Part shown: one piece after another, positions 23,315 to 35,093 of the stretch
How positions within the stretch are numbered: the first letter of the stretch is position 1
How the letters are laid out: each line of letters begins with the position of its first letter
From: Codonopsis lanceolata
Lineage: Eukaryota > Streptophyta > Magnoliopsida > Asterales > Campanulaceae
Assembly: GCA_013146195.2 (NCBI GenBank)
Contig: CM028377.1
Location: 67,491,501 to 67,555,500, forward strand
Length of the DNA stretch: 64,000 bases
Direction: 5' to 3'
Notes under the pieces: model-generated
Database searches by the model: none
Told to the model about the DNA's origin: nothing
What the model saw: only the letters and a program-made list of their open reading frames with translations
Translations under genes and position numbers: made by a program

Positions 23315-24140
23315 CTTCCTCCATTTCAGGCAATATACATATTATTTTATTTTGAAATGTTTCACTTAAAGAGTTTATTTTTAAAAATTAAAGTATAAAA
23401 GTGTTTTTTTTACTAATGAGCTACTAAAAATGTCATTTTCTTTTAAAAAAAATTGACTTTCAAACAAAAACTCTTTACCCGAAACTAGGGGTGAGCAAGA
23501 CCCGTCAATGCCTGGCTCACGGAGCCCGTGCCCATGGGCTATACATAGTACTGGGCTTTAGATGAGTCAAATGTCCGTGGGCTTGGACACTACTGGCCTT
23601 CAGCTGCTCCCTGCCCATTATGCCCAGCCCGGCCCATCCTCTTCTTTGATAATTTTTTAATTTTAATTATAGGTCTAAACCAAATCCTATTTATATAATT
23701 TAAAACCTAAAAGCATAGTACTTTATGAGGCCTATTTCGGATTGCCCTTTCAATTTTCTTATAATATAATAATACACATATACATATTACTAAAAGTCTA
23801 AAACAACTCAACCTCAAACTCAATTCTCTATTTTCATACAAATTAGTAACGTGCGACACACCTTATTGACGTATTCTTAATTTGTCAGCCATCACTTCAT
23901 CTTTTTTATCTTGTGAAAAATTTAAATGGTAAAACAGTAAAATTATTTAAAACAATAAACAGATGGGCTGAAGCCCGTGCTTGCCCACGCCTGCCCAAAG
24001 TCCGCCAACTAATCCCCGTGGGCTGATCAATAGTATTGTGCTTTTAAATCTGATACTCATTGCTTGATGGGTCTATACTAAACATTGTCAATACCCGCGG
24101 GCTTAGCGCCTGTGCACACCCCTACCCGGAACGGAGGGAG
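23315..24140. mobile_element. Stowaway-like MITE (Tc1/mariner) hosting a hAT MITE
   Basis: It starts CTTCCTCCATTTC and ends GGAACGGAGGGAG with TA on both sides (23313-23314 and 24141-24142). Removing the nested hAT element leaves about 180 bp, a normal Stowaway size. Fragments with the same interior recur at about 31260-31428 and 45670-45738. Confidence 0.8.
23486..24124. mobile_element. hAT-type MITE nested in Stowaway
   Basis: The ends are TAGGGGTG...CACCCCTA. The 8-bp target duplication is CCCGAAAC at 23478-23485 and CCCGGAAC at 24125-24132, with one mismatch. The interior of 639 bp is non-coding. Confidence 0.8.
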
Positions 24141-25048
24141 TATCATTTTTAATGGGTTAAGTTAATAATAGTTTTCATCCAAAAAATACACCAGTGATCA
24201 CATGCCTACCGTTAAGAAATGAAGTGTTAATAATTATTTTAAAAGGCTTACATAGTAATTTGGTAACCCTATTTTCATATTTTTTTGGTTAAATTTACTA
24301 TACTATTTTTCTCTCAATTTAGTAACTATACTTGGCCAATTAAATCAATAAGGTCACCGGAATCATTTACATTAGTTAGATGGATAAAAATATTTGAAAT
24401 GCTCAAAATGTTCTTTATAATGTTAAATATTTTCAGTTTAAAATGTTAATGATTAAGAGGTCAAACTAAAATATCAAATTATCCATATTTAATTTATATT
24501 TTCATTAATTTATTCAATAACCCATCTTAAATATTTTTTCTTTAATTTATATTTTCATTTATTCAAGCATAACCCAATTTATCCCCCACTTGACTTCAAA
24601 AAATAATAATAATCTTTTAAAAATTATCCCACACTCGGCCATTTGAGTAAAAAAAACTCTCTCGTTCTCGGCTCCCTCTCCCTGTCTCCCTCCCATCCCA
24701 GCCTAGCCGCTCCAGCAAAGGCGGCAACTATTTTGAAGGATATGTGACAAATGAGATATATGTTCTTGGATCTGAGTTACCTCAACTGTAGGCGAAGAAA
24801 ATGAGATGGGCTAGAAATTGAAAACTTAATTAAGTAGAAATTGGATTTCCATGGAAGAGCAATAACATAAAAAATAGCATCCGACTATGCTTACATTTCT
24901 AGGGTCGACGAGATCGCTAGGAGTATGTTGGATCAAAGCTGCTCACCGATATTGAAAAAAAATATAGATAAAATTGAACCAAAAACATAAATCAAAGAAA
25001 TTAGAATTAATATTAATTAGAAGAAATCCAAAAAAATAATTCCCAGTA

Positions 25049-25220
25049 TTAGGACTATCTGTTAGATTCAGTTCCTGTTCCAGTATTCATTTAATCTTGC
25101 ATTCTCTTTATTTCATATTCATGCATATGTATGCATCTGTTTATATTCCTCTTGTTATGTACCTGTATAAATACCCATTGGGTTAGATTAATCAAAGCAT
25201 CTTTCCTCAAACTCTCTACA
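25049..25220 (+). repeat. 5' LTR of copia-2
   Basis: Begins TATTAGGACT and ends CTCTCTACA; a TATAAATACC box lies near 25167. It differs from the 3' LTR by a 2-bp indel and about one substitution, so the insertion is young relative to its coding damage. Confidence 0.92.
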
Positions 25221-25232
25221 TGGTATCAGAGC
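25221..25232 (+). promoter_or_regulatory. primer-binding site (initiator tRNA-Met)
   Basis: TGGTATCAGAGC directly follows the LTR; it pairs with the 3' end of initiator tRNA-Met to prime minus-strand DNA synthesis. Confidence 0.92.
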
Positions 25233-25296
25233 ATCAAAAGGCAAACGCCTCCAAATTCTGATCCTTTTTCTTCCCAGCTTTGCTGCCTCATTCATC

Positions 25297-26250
25297 ATGG
25301 CCACATCATCCTCTTCTTCTAATGGCCCGACAATCATTGCCATTAACGTGGCCACTCAGACACCTCTCAAGCTCACACCTACAAATTTTCTGACATGGAA
25401 ATTTCAATTTCAAACTTGCTTAGGATACGACTTTGTTTGGTTTTGTTGGCGGAACCACAACTGTCAGTTGCCACCAATGAGAAATCTGAACCAAATCCAG
25501 CATACATCAGTTGGGTTCGTCAAGACCAGCTGATCCTCAACGCCATCGCTAGCTCCCTCTCTCCCTCGCTAATTCCCTTTATTGTCACAGCAAAGACCTC
25601 TGCTGAAGCCTGGACAATTCTCACTAATACCTATGCCAAACCCTCGCGTGGTAGGATTATGGCTCTCAAACGGCGTCTTCATAACCCGGTCAAGTGCGCT
25701 CTCCATCGCGGCATTTATGCGGAAATCAAATCTCGTCGATGAACTAGCACTTATGGGCATCACGATTAGATTCCGAAGATCTTGTTATTAAAATTCTTAA
25801 TGGTGCAGATGCTAATTACGGGGGAGTTGGCAAAGCGCGATTCATGCGAGGAAACTTCAATCTCCTTTGATGAATTGCATGAAAAACTTCGAATTCTTGA
25901 AGCTAACGTCGCCATGAATTCGCCCTACCTTGGCTCCAATCCCAAGCTGCTTCCTCCTTGCGCACTACAATCTGTCGGTCCTCGGTCCCTATCAACGCCG
26001 CGTGGCTCTGCGCCACCACGTGGGACATCTATGGTCTTCTCGGTGGATCCTTCCCGCGCCCAACTTCTCCGGGTACCAATGGTCCTAAACCCTATAAAGG
26101 CAAATGTCAACTTTGTGGCTACCAAGGTCATTCCGCTAAACGCTGCCCATCTTTTCAATATCAACCATGGCCCTCATCTTCTCCTCGGGGTGCTTCACTG
26201 ACCGGCTTATACACCATCGCCAATCGACCACTTACACAAGCGGCTCCCCA
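25297..26250 (+). pseudogene. copia-2 gag
   Basis: It starts MATSSSSSNGPTIIAI and continues LKLTPTNFLTWKFQF, the usual copia gag N terminus. Frameshifts occur near 25430 and 25740. Later pieces include WVRQDQLILNAI, SAEAWTILTNTYA and SFDELHEKL, then the zinc knuckle CQLCGYQGHSAKRC at about 26106-26147. Several small frame changes remove any protein product. Confidence 0.88.
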
Positions 26251-26254
26251 ACTC

Positions 26255-27603
26255 GGTGAATATATTCGGACTCGGGAGCTACTCACCACATAACGGCCGA
26301 TCTGGCAAACCTATCCCTTCACTCACCTTATGATGGGTCTAACGGCGTTGTTATCGGTAATGGCAAAGGTCTGAGTATCACACATACGGGCGAGCTCTCC
26401 AACCCGTCTACCATTCCTCTTCGTTTCCCTAATTCTTTATGTGTCCCCTCAATGCATAAAAACCTCATTTCTGTCTCACAACTATGCTCCACTAATGATG
26501 TTAATGTCATTTTTTCATCTACTGATTTCCAGGTGAGACATCGTCGGACGGGGGCACTTCTTCTCCGTGGACATCATAAAGATGGTATCTATCTTTGGCC
26601 ATCTCTGCGGCAAGTGGTGGCTGCTCCCATGGCCTTGACGGCTGTCAAACCAACTCTATCCCTCTGGCACTCTCGTCTGGGCCACCCCTCCAATAAAATT
26701 ATACGTCATCTCGTGTCATCCAACTGCATTTCTTTTCATGACAAAGTGTCACAGTTTACTTGTTCCTCCTGTCATATTAATAAAAGCCACAAATTGCCCT
26801 TTCACAATTCTTCTCTTACTTCAACTCGACCACTTGACTTAGTTTTTTCGATTTATGGTCGTCCCTGTCTTATCCATGGATGATTGCAAGTACTATGTAA
26901 TTTTTATTGATCACTTTACTAAATATATCTGGTTTTACCCTTTGAAACGAAAATCTGATGTCATGTCCACGTTCCTTAAATACAAACCTCTCGTTGAAAA
27001 TTACTTTGGTGTCAAAATCAAAAACTTCTACGATAATGGGGGAATATAATCGTGACTTTTTGCCTTCAATGGCATCACTCATCTTACAACTCCACCACAT
27101 ACACCCGAACATAACGATTTTTCTGAACGGCGCCACCGTCATATTGTGGACACCGGTCTTACTCTACTTCATCAAGCCTCCATCCCCCTAAGTTTTTGGC
27201 CATATGCCTTTGCCACAGCTACTTACCTCATTAATCGGATGCCAAAATCCAACCTTGGCTTTCTCTCCTCCTACGAAAAATTATTTTGTAAATCACCATC
27301 TCTTACTCGCCTCCGTGTTTTTGGGTGTGAGTGTTTTCCATGGCTTCGACCTTACGCCTCTCATAAACTTGCACCTCGCTCTCAATCTTGTGTCTTTCTT
27401 GGGTATTCCCTCACTCAAAGTGCTTATATATGTTATTCTCCAGCACTGTCCAAGTTTTACATCTCACGCCATGTTACCTTTCATGAAAATGTCTTCCCTT
27501 TCGCTTCTCTCTCTCAGTCCATATCCGTGCCACCCCTCCCACCCCCGTTAGCTCGATATCGCTGTTCCGCCGCCACCCGCTTGTTGCTGCGGGCGTCCCG
27601 TTG
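26255..27603 (+). pseudogene. copia-2 protease and integrase
   Basis: The protease motif appears as DSGATHHIT near 26268. It is followed by MHKNLISVSQLC, the pre-integrase segment LWHSRLGHPSNKII and the zinc-binding CSSCHINKSHKLPF. Integrase core sequence follows in shifted frames: YVIFIDHFTKYIWFYPLK, DNGG, and then FWPYAFATATYLINRMPKS and FGCECFPWLRPY. The catalytic segment around DNGGEY carries a stop. Frames shift at about 26870, 27045 and 27130. Confidence 0.85.
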
Positions 27604-27859
27604 ACATCTTGTCTCACCGCCACCATTGGCTTTATCGCCCCGTCATAACCCAGCTTACCAAGACACCACCCTTTAACAACCCCTTCGCCCTCTCTCAAAG
27701 CATCATCAAATCTACACCCTATGCGCACTCGTGCAAAGAACAATATCCACAAACCCAATCCAAAATACGGCCTCGCCACCACTCTCCGATTCTCGAACCT
27801 ACGTGTGTTACTCGGCCCTCATGCGGATTCTCGATGGCGTGCGGCCATGTCCACAATTT

Positions 27860-29323
27860 AATGCCCTTATGCTAACGGTACATGGGATCTTGTTCCTTCT
27901 CATGATTCTCACAATGTGGTAGGTTGCAAATGGGTGTTTCGGGTAAACGTAACCCGGATGGTACCGTTGATAGGTTCAAAGCGAGGCCGGTCGCTAAGGG
28001 CTTTCATCGGCGACTTTGTATAGATTACCTTGACACATTTAGTCTGTTGTCAAACCCACTTCGTTCGGGTTGTTCTTAGCATTGCCTCTCGCGTGGGTGG
28101 TCCCCGTCAATTGGCGTAAATAATGCATTTCTTCATGGCCATTTGGATGAAGAAGTGGTCATGGCTCAGCCTCCTGGATTTGTGGACAAGAATTATCCTT
28201 CCTATGTATGTCGATTAAAAAAGGCAATTTACGGGCTAAAACAAGCGCCTCGAGCCTGGTACACAGAACTTCGCCATGCTTTACTTGCTATGGGATTTCG
28301 TAACTCCCAGTCTGATGCTTCGCTGTTTGTTTACTTTCGGGCAAGTGTTACCTGCTACTTTCTTGTCTATGTGGACGATCTGATAATTACTGGCAGTGAT
28401 TCATCCTTTGTTTCCAAAGTTATCACTGATCTTGCTTGTCGTTTTTCGATCAAAGATTTGGGCCCCTTAACGTACTTCCTTGGCATTGAAGTACGACACA
28501 CTGCTGATACCTGTGTTCTTTCTCAGCGCAAGTATTTAATTGATCTTCTTGCTCGACATAATATGCTGGCCTCTAAACCTGTTCCGACTCCTCTATCAAC
28601 CTCGGTTCGACTCTCTACTCACGATGCATCACCATTGTCCGATGCCACATCCTACCGGCAGATTATGGGGGGCCTTCAATATTTATTGCTCACACGACCA
28701 GACATTACTTTTGCAGTTAACAAGCTCTCTCAGTATATGCATGCCCCGACTGAGGCTCACTGCAAAACGCAAAACGTCTTCTTCGTTATCTAAATGGTAC
28801 AGCGTGATGTCGGACTCTCTTTCTGCCGACACTCCTCTTTGTCCCTGCTTGTTTTTTCGATGCTGACTTGTGGGGAGGTGATTGTGACGATCGTTCGTCC
28901 ACGGGGGCCTATATCCTATTTCTTGGTCCGAATCCAATATCTTGGAGTTCTAAGAAACAGCGCTCTATCGCTCGTTCTTCCACTGAAGCAGAGTACCGCG
29001 CCATTGCATCTGCCGCAGCTGAAGTTGAATGGGTTCGCTCGCTCCTAGCCGAGCTTCGTGTGGAGCTTCCACACTTGCCAGTAATCTACTCCGATATTAT
29101 TGGCGCTACATACTTATGTGCAAATCCAGTGTTCCACTCACGTATGAAGCACTTGGCGATTGACTATCACTTTGTTCGAACTCTTGTCCAACAACAGCAG
29201 CTACGTGTTTCACATGTCTCTTCGGCCGATCAACTTGCTGATGCTCTTACCAAGCCATTGTCACGTCATCGACTTCGCACGCTAATGTTCAAGATCGGTG
29301 TTTTCTTGGACTCACCATCTTGA
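27860..29323 (+). pseudogene. copia-2 reverse transcriptase and RNase H
   Basis: The N-terminal RT region is degenerate (GTWDLVPSHDSHNVVGCKW, then shifts). From 28143 a clean 216-codon segment carries GLKQAPRAWY, the catalytic YVDDLIITG, YFLGIEV and TRPDITFAVNKLSQYM. After a frameshift near 28770, 28868-29323 is RNase H with ISWSSKKQ, ARSSTEAEYRAIA and ADALTKPL, ending at a TGA just before the polypurine tract. Confidence 0.9.
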
Positions 29324-29330
29324 GGGGGCC

Positions 29331-29504
29331 TATTAGGACTATCTGTTAGATTCAGTTCCTGTTCCAGTATTCATTTAATCTTGCATTCTCTTTATTTCAT
29401 ATTCATGCATATGTATGCATCTGTTTATATTCCTCTTGTTATGTACCTGTATAAATACCCATTGGGTTAGATTAATCAAAGCATCTTTCCTTAAACTCTC
29501 TACA
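29331..29504 (+). repeat. 3' LTR of copia-2
   Basis: Near-identical to the 5' LTR; begins TATTAGGACT after the tract GAGGGGGCC and ends CTCTCTACA, followed by the CCCAG duplication. Confidence 0.92.
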
Positions 29505-30274
29505 CCCAGATTTATCAAATCTCTTACCCAAATTGTCAAATTAAAGATAGTTTCTAGCGCAGCACTATGGGTAGATTTGAATCAGTTTCAAATTCGAGGT
29601 TGGGAATTTAATTGGAAATTGAGTTAGTGCAACAACAAAAGAGGCCCTCAAAGCTTTGATAAAGCCAAATAGCCCGGTGGTTCTCAAGGATCTGTCACAA
29701 AGGAGATGGAGTCCTGCTGGTTGCCAGTGTGCTTAATGAAAATGGTGCATACATAGGGTATTCGCCTTTTATGGAAAAAATTGAAAAATGTCGGTGATTT
29801 TGCAGTTTCATGGCACGGGTTTTGCGTCTGGGAGTTGCAATTTGGTGGAAAATGATTTCTTTTGCCTGCAAATTGCTTAATTGTGTGATGTTATCGTTTT
29901 GGCGGTCGGGGATGGTGGTGGTGAGGGTAGAGAGAGAAAGTGTGTGCAGCGAGGACTCCGTCTCTATATGGAAGAAACCCTTCTAGGTTCGGCTGTGGTG
30001 GAAAGGGTAGTGAAAGAAAGTATGGGTGGCAAGGAAGGACTACCTAATTGCTGCTTTTGAAGAGAGATCCAATTGCATTCAGTAAGGGGCATTTTCGGGT
30101 TTTAATTTTTTGTAAAGAGTTTTATCAAAAAAACTGAATGGAGTGATAATGTGAAAGTGAAAATAAAACTAAGTATTGTGATTAAATTGAGGGAAAAAAA
30201 AGCGGAGCGAGGTTAACAGAAAAAATGTGAAAGTAGGGTGATCAAATTATTATTTAAGTTATTTTAAAATAATA

Positions 30275-30868
30275 CAGTTAAAACTCACCAAATTATAATT
30301 ACACAAAAGCAATTATAGTAACACAAACGTATTATACACACATCCATGACTTCTCATTTTAAAGGTGTGAAAAAACCAATGACGACAAAAATCGTTTAGC
30401 ATTATGCAAGCGCGCACCACATGGATAATCCAAGTATCACTCAAAAACAAATACAACAATGAGTTTTGGAAAACTTTGGCTCGCAAGTGAGTCAAGGCAC
30501 GATATCAAATACGATTAAGTGGTATTTTCTTGTGCTTCTCGCTAGCTCCTGAAATAAGTGATGTTAAACGACGCAAACCAAATTTCTCACTTAGAAAAGG
30601 CTCTCCATGAGTGGACTATTCAATAGAAAAGACAATCGAGTCATTTTTTTATAAAGTCTTCATAAATTACTAATGTATTATGTAATATATAGGGAGTTAT
30701 TAATTTATAATTTGCATGAGACGTTTATAAATAATCATATATGTATTATCTTATAAATTTAGCGAATTATTAATTTAGCATATTATCCACAAGTCAGGAC
30801 CGAACAAAAATAATATTTTAAAGAGATTATTAATGAATCGAGTATCAATTTATCGAGTTCTAATGGGG
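30275..30868 (+). mobile_element. pogo/Lemi-like Tc1/mariner element, decayed
   Basis: The left end is CAGTTAAAACTCACC after TA (30273-30274). The right end, read on the other strand, is ..AGAACTCGATAAATTGATACTCG, with TA at 30869-30870. The right subterminal block with the TTCGGTCCTGACTTG-like segment is characteristic of plant Emigrant/Lemi elements. A remnant of the transposase DNA-binding domain lies inside. Confidence 0.7.
30367..30620 (+). pseudogene. pogo/Tigger-type transposase N-terminal (CENP-B-like HTH) remnant
   Basis: One frame reads VKKPMTTKIV, stop, HYASAHHMDNPSITQKQIQQ, stop, VLENFGSQVSQGTISNTIKW. The second helix-turn-helix region follows in shifted frames: LAPEISDVKRRKPNF and LEKALHEWTI at 30591-30620. 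This matches the order of the CENP-B-type HTH domains with which pogo-like transposases bind their inverted repeats. The catalytic DDD domain is absent. Confidence 0.65.
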
Positions 30869-31259
30869 TACATAGAATGATAATCAAAGACAAGGAATGG
30901 ATATTAATATATCATGATTCCTATCTTCAACTTAATTTGTTCTTTCCATTTATATTATCAATGTTCCGTCAATATCTTTAGAACAACACTTGTGTGTTTT
31001 TGTCTGAGAAATCAGAAAATTTAAGATCAGATGGGATTTTCATGAAAAATTGCATCCACTTAAAGACGAAAGTGGATTTACAAACAAAACAATAACAGAA
31101 AACTAGTTTCTTGATTGCAATGATTAGTGGTACTGTACTACTTATAATTACAAACATTCCAACATACAAGCAGGCTTTCCGTTACGAAATCATCTATGCC
31201 CAGTTTACGTTTATTTCATTTTGGATACTTCGGGTTTGTGTAACGAGGTCCGATCACAA

Positions 31260-31428
31260 CTATTTTTAAAGAATTCATTATTTTATTTTGAGATATTTCA
31301 TTCAAAAGAGTCTACTTTCAATAATTAATGTATAAAATTGTCATTGATTATTAATGAGGTACTAAAAATGTTATTTTCTTAAAAAATTGACTTTCAAACG
31401 AGGATTTTTTATCCGAAACGTAAGGAGT
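31260..31428. mobile_element. degenerate Stowaway-type MITE fragment
   Basis: The interior matches 23360-23485, including GACTTTCAAACGAG and ATCCGAAACG, and it ends near GTAAGGAGTA. The left terminus is eroded. Confidence 0.55.
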
Positions 31429-31699
31429 AATAGGAATATGAACATTAGAAATGAACACTAATTTAAATATATTATTTTGCTTAATAACAATTTAGAGAGA
31501 TATAGACGATTAAATGAATGCTAAGAGCATCACCAATTTAATCGTGTATTTGATCTCATGTGGTTGGTTGTAGACTCATGGGTAATCATTAATAAGGGTG
31601 TTGGTCTAATACAGTTCAGTTTCAAATATTGAAAAAGCTATCAGTTAGGTTCAGGGTTTTCAAATGTATATATATATATACCTTAGTTTTCAAATAATC

Positions 31700-31930
31700 G
31701 TTTTTTTTACCCATCACACCGTTTAATAAAAAGTAATTGATTGTATATAAATATTGATGGTTTCTTTTAATGTCATTGAGCATATGACCATAATAAAAAT
31801 AAGCAAGAACAATTAAGGGTAAAACAGTAAAAGTGCTTCATTAAAAATGAAAGTTTTAAAAAATTACAATTATTTTGGAACAGATAAAAAAACAATATTA
31901 TTATTATTATTTTGAAAAGGAGGGAGTATA
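31700..31930. mobile_element. degenerate Stowaway-type MITE
   Basis: The right end AAAAGGAGGGAGTATA and the interior AAGGGTAAAACAGTAAAAGTG match the Stowaway at 49324-49526. The left end is unclear and an ATT repeat lies near 31902. Confidence 0.5.
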
Positions 31931-32079
31931 AATGTTCTTAACTATTCAAAGCCCGTTGATTATATAGTATGAATAATCTAATAAACCGAATCAAATCTAG
32001 GCTTATCGGAGGGTTTTTTTTTCATCATTGCTTGTGTTTATTTGGAATTTGAAATTTGCAAGAAATGTTTGATTGTTTA

Positions 32080-32512
32080 GAGCATCCCCATTGTTTATTT
32101 TGCCAAATTCTTAGACAAATTCCTATTAAGAAGTTGTCAAAAAAGCCTCCATTGTTAAACTTCCTATTTTACCAAATAAGAGAGAGAATAATTTGTATTC
32201 TTCACTAAGAAATTGGTCTTGAGAAGAGTGTGGGAATGGAGTGTGAGGGGGAGGGGGGCGGGTGGTTTGGGGGTTGGGGGGATGTGAGAGAGAGAGAGAG
32301 GCGGTCAGTGGGGTTTGGGGGGTTGTGTGTGTGAAAGGTTTTGCTTTTTTATAGATGGTGTTAAATTTAATATTTTTTTATATAAGAAGTTGTGTAAGAA
32401 AAGTATATAATTGGAAGATATATTCTTAAGTCGATAAGAAGAGAAAAGTGTGTAGGTGGCAGTGAGACCCAGTTAAGAAGTTGTATAAGAATTAGTAACA
32501 TTGAGGATGCCC
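32080..32512. mobile_element. Tourist-like (PIF/Harbinger) MITE
   Basis: Ends are GAGCATCCCCATTG and CATTGAGGATGCCC (imperfect inverted repeats) with TTA on both sides (32077-32079 and 32513-32515). The interior of 433 bp is non-coding, with G-rich and GA stretches near 32240-32300. Confidence 0.7.
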
Positions 32513-33840
32513 TTAGGGGTATACATTAAATATCATTGCTTTATTTATGGTATTTTACTTTTAAAAAATATTTTTTTTAATATTCGATGTTAATTACAAA
32601 TGAAAATCTTATTTACCACATTTCTAATATTATTTTTAATTTTGATTTAAAAAAATATTTTAATCATAAAACCAAACCGAGTGGTTCGATTCAGTTTGAA
32701 ATTTTTAAAGCCAATAGATGGTTCCAATTATAGTTTTTGTCTAAACCAAACCGCTAATTCCCCTAAACTAATCAACACTCTCAATCACATATTCACATGT
32801 AACAATCGTTCTATGTTCATTCACACTCAATTAAGAGAGACATCTCAAATACAATTGTGGATTTGATCTTATGTGTCGTCCGTGTCACCACTAAAATAAA
32901 TTTGACAAAAATTTAAAAAAAAATAAGGAACATCTAATTGGAAGAGTTTTCTAAAGAAAAATGTGAACTATGATGTAATCACATCCTCACTAGAATGTGA
33001 AGAATTGACATTATTATTTAGAATATGAAAAAAAAAAAAATCATTGACAAGTCATGCCCATAATTCTGATCAACGGCTACATTGAAGATTTTTTTTTTTG
33101 TTTGTTTTGTTGCTTCAAAGAGGGTGTAAATCTTGAATAACTTTCAAATTTTTCCACATTCACATTCACATTTTCATTGGGGATGTTTTGATCTTGAAAA
33201 GAGAAGTGCTAAAATCCAACAACTTCCCTTATATGACACTAAAAGAATATAGATTTTTAAGCTAAAGATAAAGTTTTTAAAAACTTACTTAAATTGACAA
33301 AATTTGACCAAATCTGCTTACAGCTTGTTCAATTTATTTATTTGATTTTGTCTCGTCAACATACGACATGGGGGGCAATTAAATTAACCTATAAATATTT
33401 TTGGTGTGTAAAAATATAGTGTACTGTTTACATGGGTATATTTAACACAATTTATTTTGGTGGAAAATATAGGAGGTCTTCATTGGGGGCTCCGCTTTCC
33501 AACGGTTGAGTCCTCAATTTCTTAGTTCAAAAAGGGTCGTGTTAGTTGCGTTCCTAGTCCCTAGAATTTAACATTTCCCGCATTTTTTTCCTTTGACTAG
33601 TTCAAACATTTTGATATTAGCACGAAATAAGTTCTTTTTTATGGATGCAGTTACAAAAGGCTCCATTAAGTTTTGATGTGCCTCGCATGAGATTATTTGA
33701 GGGCACCTTTAGAATTCTAATTTGAACATTAAAATTGTGCAACTACAAACGTCGGTTCTGAAGGTGTTGCCACCTTCCATTTGCACGATTATTACTTTCG
33801 TGGCGTTAGATGCATGGACAAAAGTTTTTTTAATTAAATA

Positions 33841-33949
33841 TTTTTTTTATTTTTTTTTCTCTTCTAAAGGGGCTATGGAAAAAGATCGAACCTGAGACCT
33901 TACACATTGTGAAGCCCTATGTCTACCACTGGACCACCCCCTTAGGGGC
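33841..33949 (-). mobile_element. tRNA-derived SINE with target duplication
   Basis: On the minus strand it reads GCCCCTAAGGGGGTGG, an A-box-like GGTCCAGTGGTA, the B-box-like GGTTCGATC, and an A-rich tail (T-rich 33841-33860 on the plus strand). The 10-bp duplication TAATTAAATA flanks it at 33831-33840 and 33950-33959. Same family as 8113-8222. Confidence 0.85.
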
Positions 33950-33959
33950 TAATTAAATA

Positions 33960-35090
33960 ATATTCAAGCAAAACGAATAAATAAATACCATTATTGAAAG
34001 TTTATTATAACATTTTACGTTGATTTGAGTCAGTTTTTTATTATTATTTCCCACTTTTATATTTGCATCATAAAAAATACACATCATACTTACATTAAAT
34101 ATAAGATTTATATATTATCTTTTAACTTATTATATAAACAGAAATATTAATTAAGAAAGTAAATTACATTTTGTGTAAAGTACTAACCATAAGTTGTAAT
34201 GTATTAAATATCATTATTTTTTTATGATATCTTTATTATATATTTTTAAGTTATGAAAAATCAAACGTTTTAGCAACATATGAGGTATTATTTATTTAGT
34301 AAAAAAATAATATCATAAATTAGAAAAAAAAATAAAACATGAATAACTTTTAATCTACTTAATAATAAAATGAAACAAATATAACAAAAATTTACATTGA
34401 GTAAGCAAGAGAGATCTATTTAAAAGTTTTTTCTTGTTCGAAATGGCAGTAGGGATTTGAATATTCTCTATGATTTGTTGAATCAACAATGAGTGAGATA
34501 CTTGAACTTGTGAAATGTGGGTAGGTATAAAAATTACTCTTCCATATATCATATATTTATGTAGTAGTTGGAAAAAAATATGGAATATTTTATAAATATA
34601 TAAATGAAATCTTTATTAATATTTTCTTTAAAATAGCATAATATATCATACCATTCGTGATATCCAATAAATGAATAACTAAAGTACGATGCGAAACATT
34701 TTGATTAGAACCTTCAATATTATATTGTTGGGAAGCAACATTTTCTGCAACATAATTTATGTAATGGTGTGATTTTATATAGATGATTATGGAAAATAAA
34801 GGAGCATCTTGAATTTCGTGCTGAGAATTCATCAATTCAATGCTGAGAATTTAACCATTTAGGTGTATAATATATATTTTTTGGTGTATAATAACATTGA
34901 TTAATTGCATATAAAAATGAGAATTGACATTGTTTGAATTTCAACTATGTAAATTGACAATGTTAGCAAATTATTTAATGTTGGAGGGCCCAACCTTGTG
35001 ATGTGTATCCAAACATTGCTTTATTGTTTTGTTGTTAAATAAATGCATGGTATAAAAAATATGGAAAAAAGTAACATCCTTATTGCAAGT
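33960..35090. other. AT-rich region without recognised features
   Basis: Very AT-rich, with short open frames only. I see nothing that identifies a gene or repeat here. Confidence 0.5.
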
Positions 35091-35093
35091 AAA

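Larger units (their letters stand above)
25049..29504 (+). mobile_element. full-length, mutated Ty1/copia retrotransposon (copia-2)
   Basis: LTRs of 172 and 174 bp (25049-25220, 29331-29504) are nearly identical and flanked by the 5-bp duplication CCCAG (25044-25048, 29505-29509). The primer-binding site TGGTATCAGAGC follows the 5' LTR at once (25221-25232) and the polypurine tract GAGGGGGCC ends at 29330. The order gag, PR, INT, RT, RH is intact, but many frameshifts break the frame. Both LTRs begin TATTAG rather than TG. The gag start suggests the Ale/Retrofit group (inferred). Confidence 0.93.
24245..30260. mobile_element. non-autonomous MULE with long inverted repeats, hosting copia-2
   Basis: Ends read GGCTTACATAGTAATTTGG and, on the other strand, AACTTAAATAATAATTTGA. 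Inverted similarity continues for about 90 bp (ACCCTATTTTCA; TCTCAATTTAGTAA). A perfect 9-bp duplication ATTTTAAAA flanks it at 24236-24244 and 30261-30269, the hallmark of Mutator-like elements. Without copia-2 it is about 1.55 kb. No transposase is seen. GC-richer parts (24650-24730, 29900-30060) might be captured host sequence but contain no frame I recognise. Confidence 0.8.

Noticed and set aside
30313..30495. 60-aa minus-strand frame
   Set aside because: Shadow of the pogo-like HTH remnant on the plus strand.
31594..32770. A larger hAT-like element suggested by AAGGGTGTTGG and CCGCTAATTCCCCTA
   Set aside because: The end match is weak, other MITEs lie between, and no 8-bp duplication could be found.
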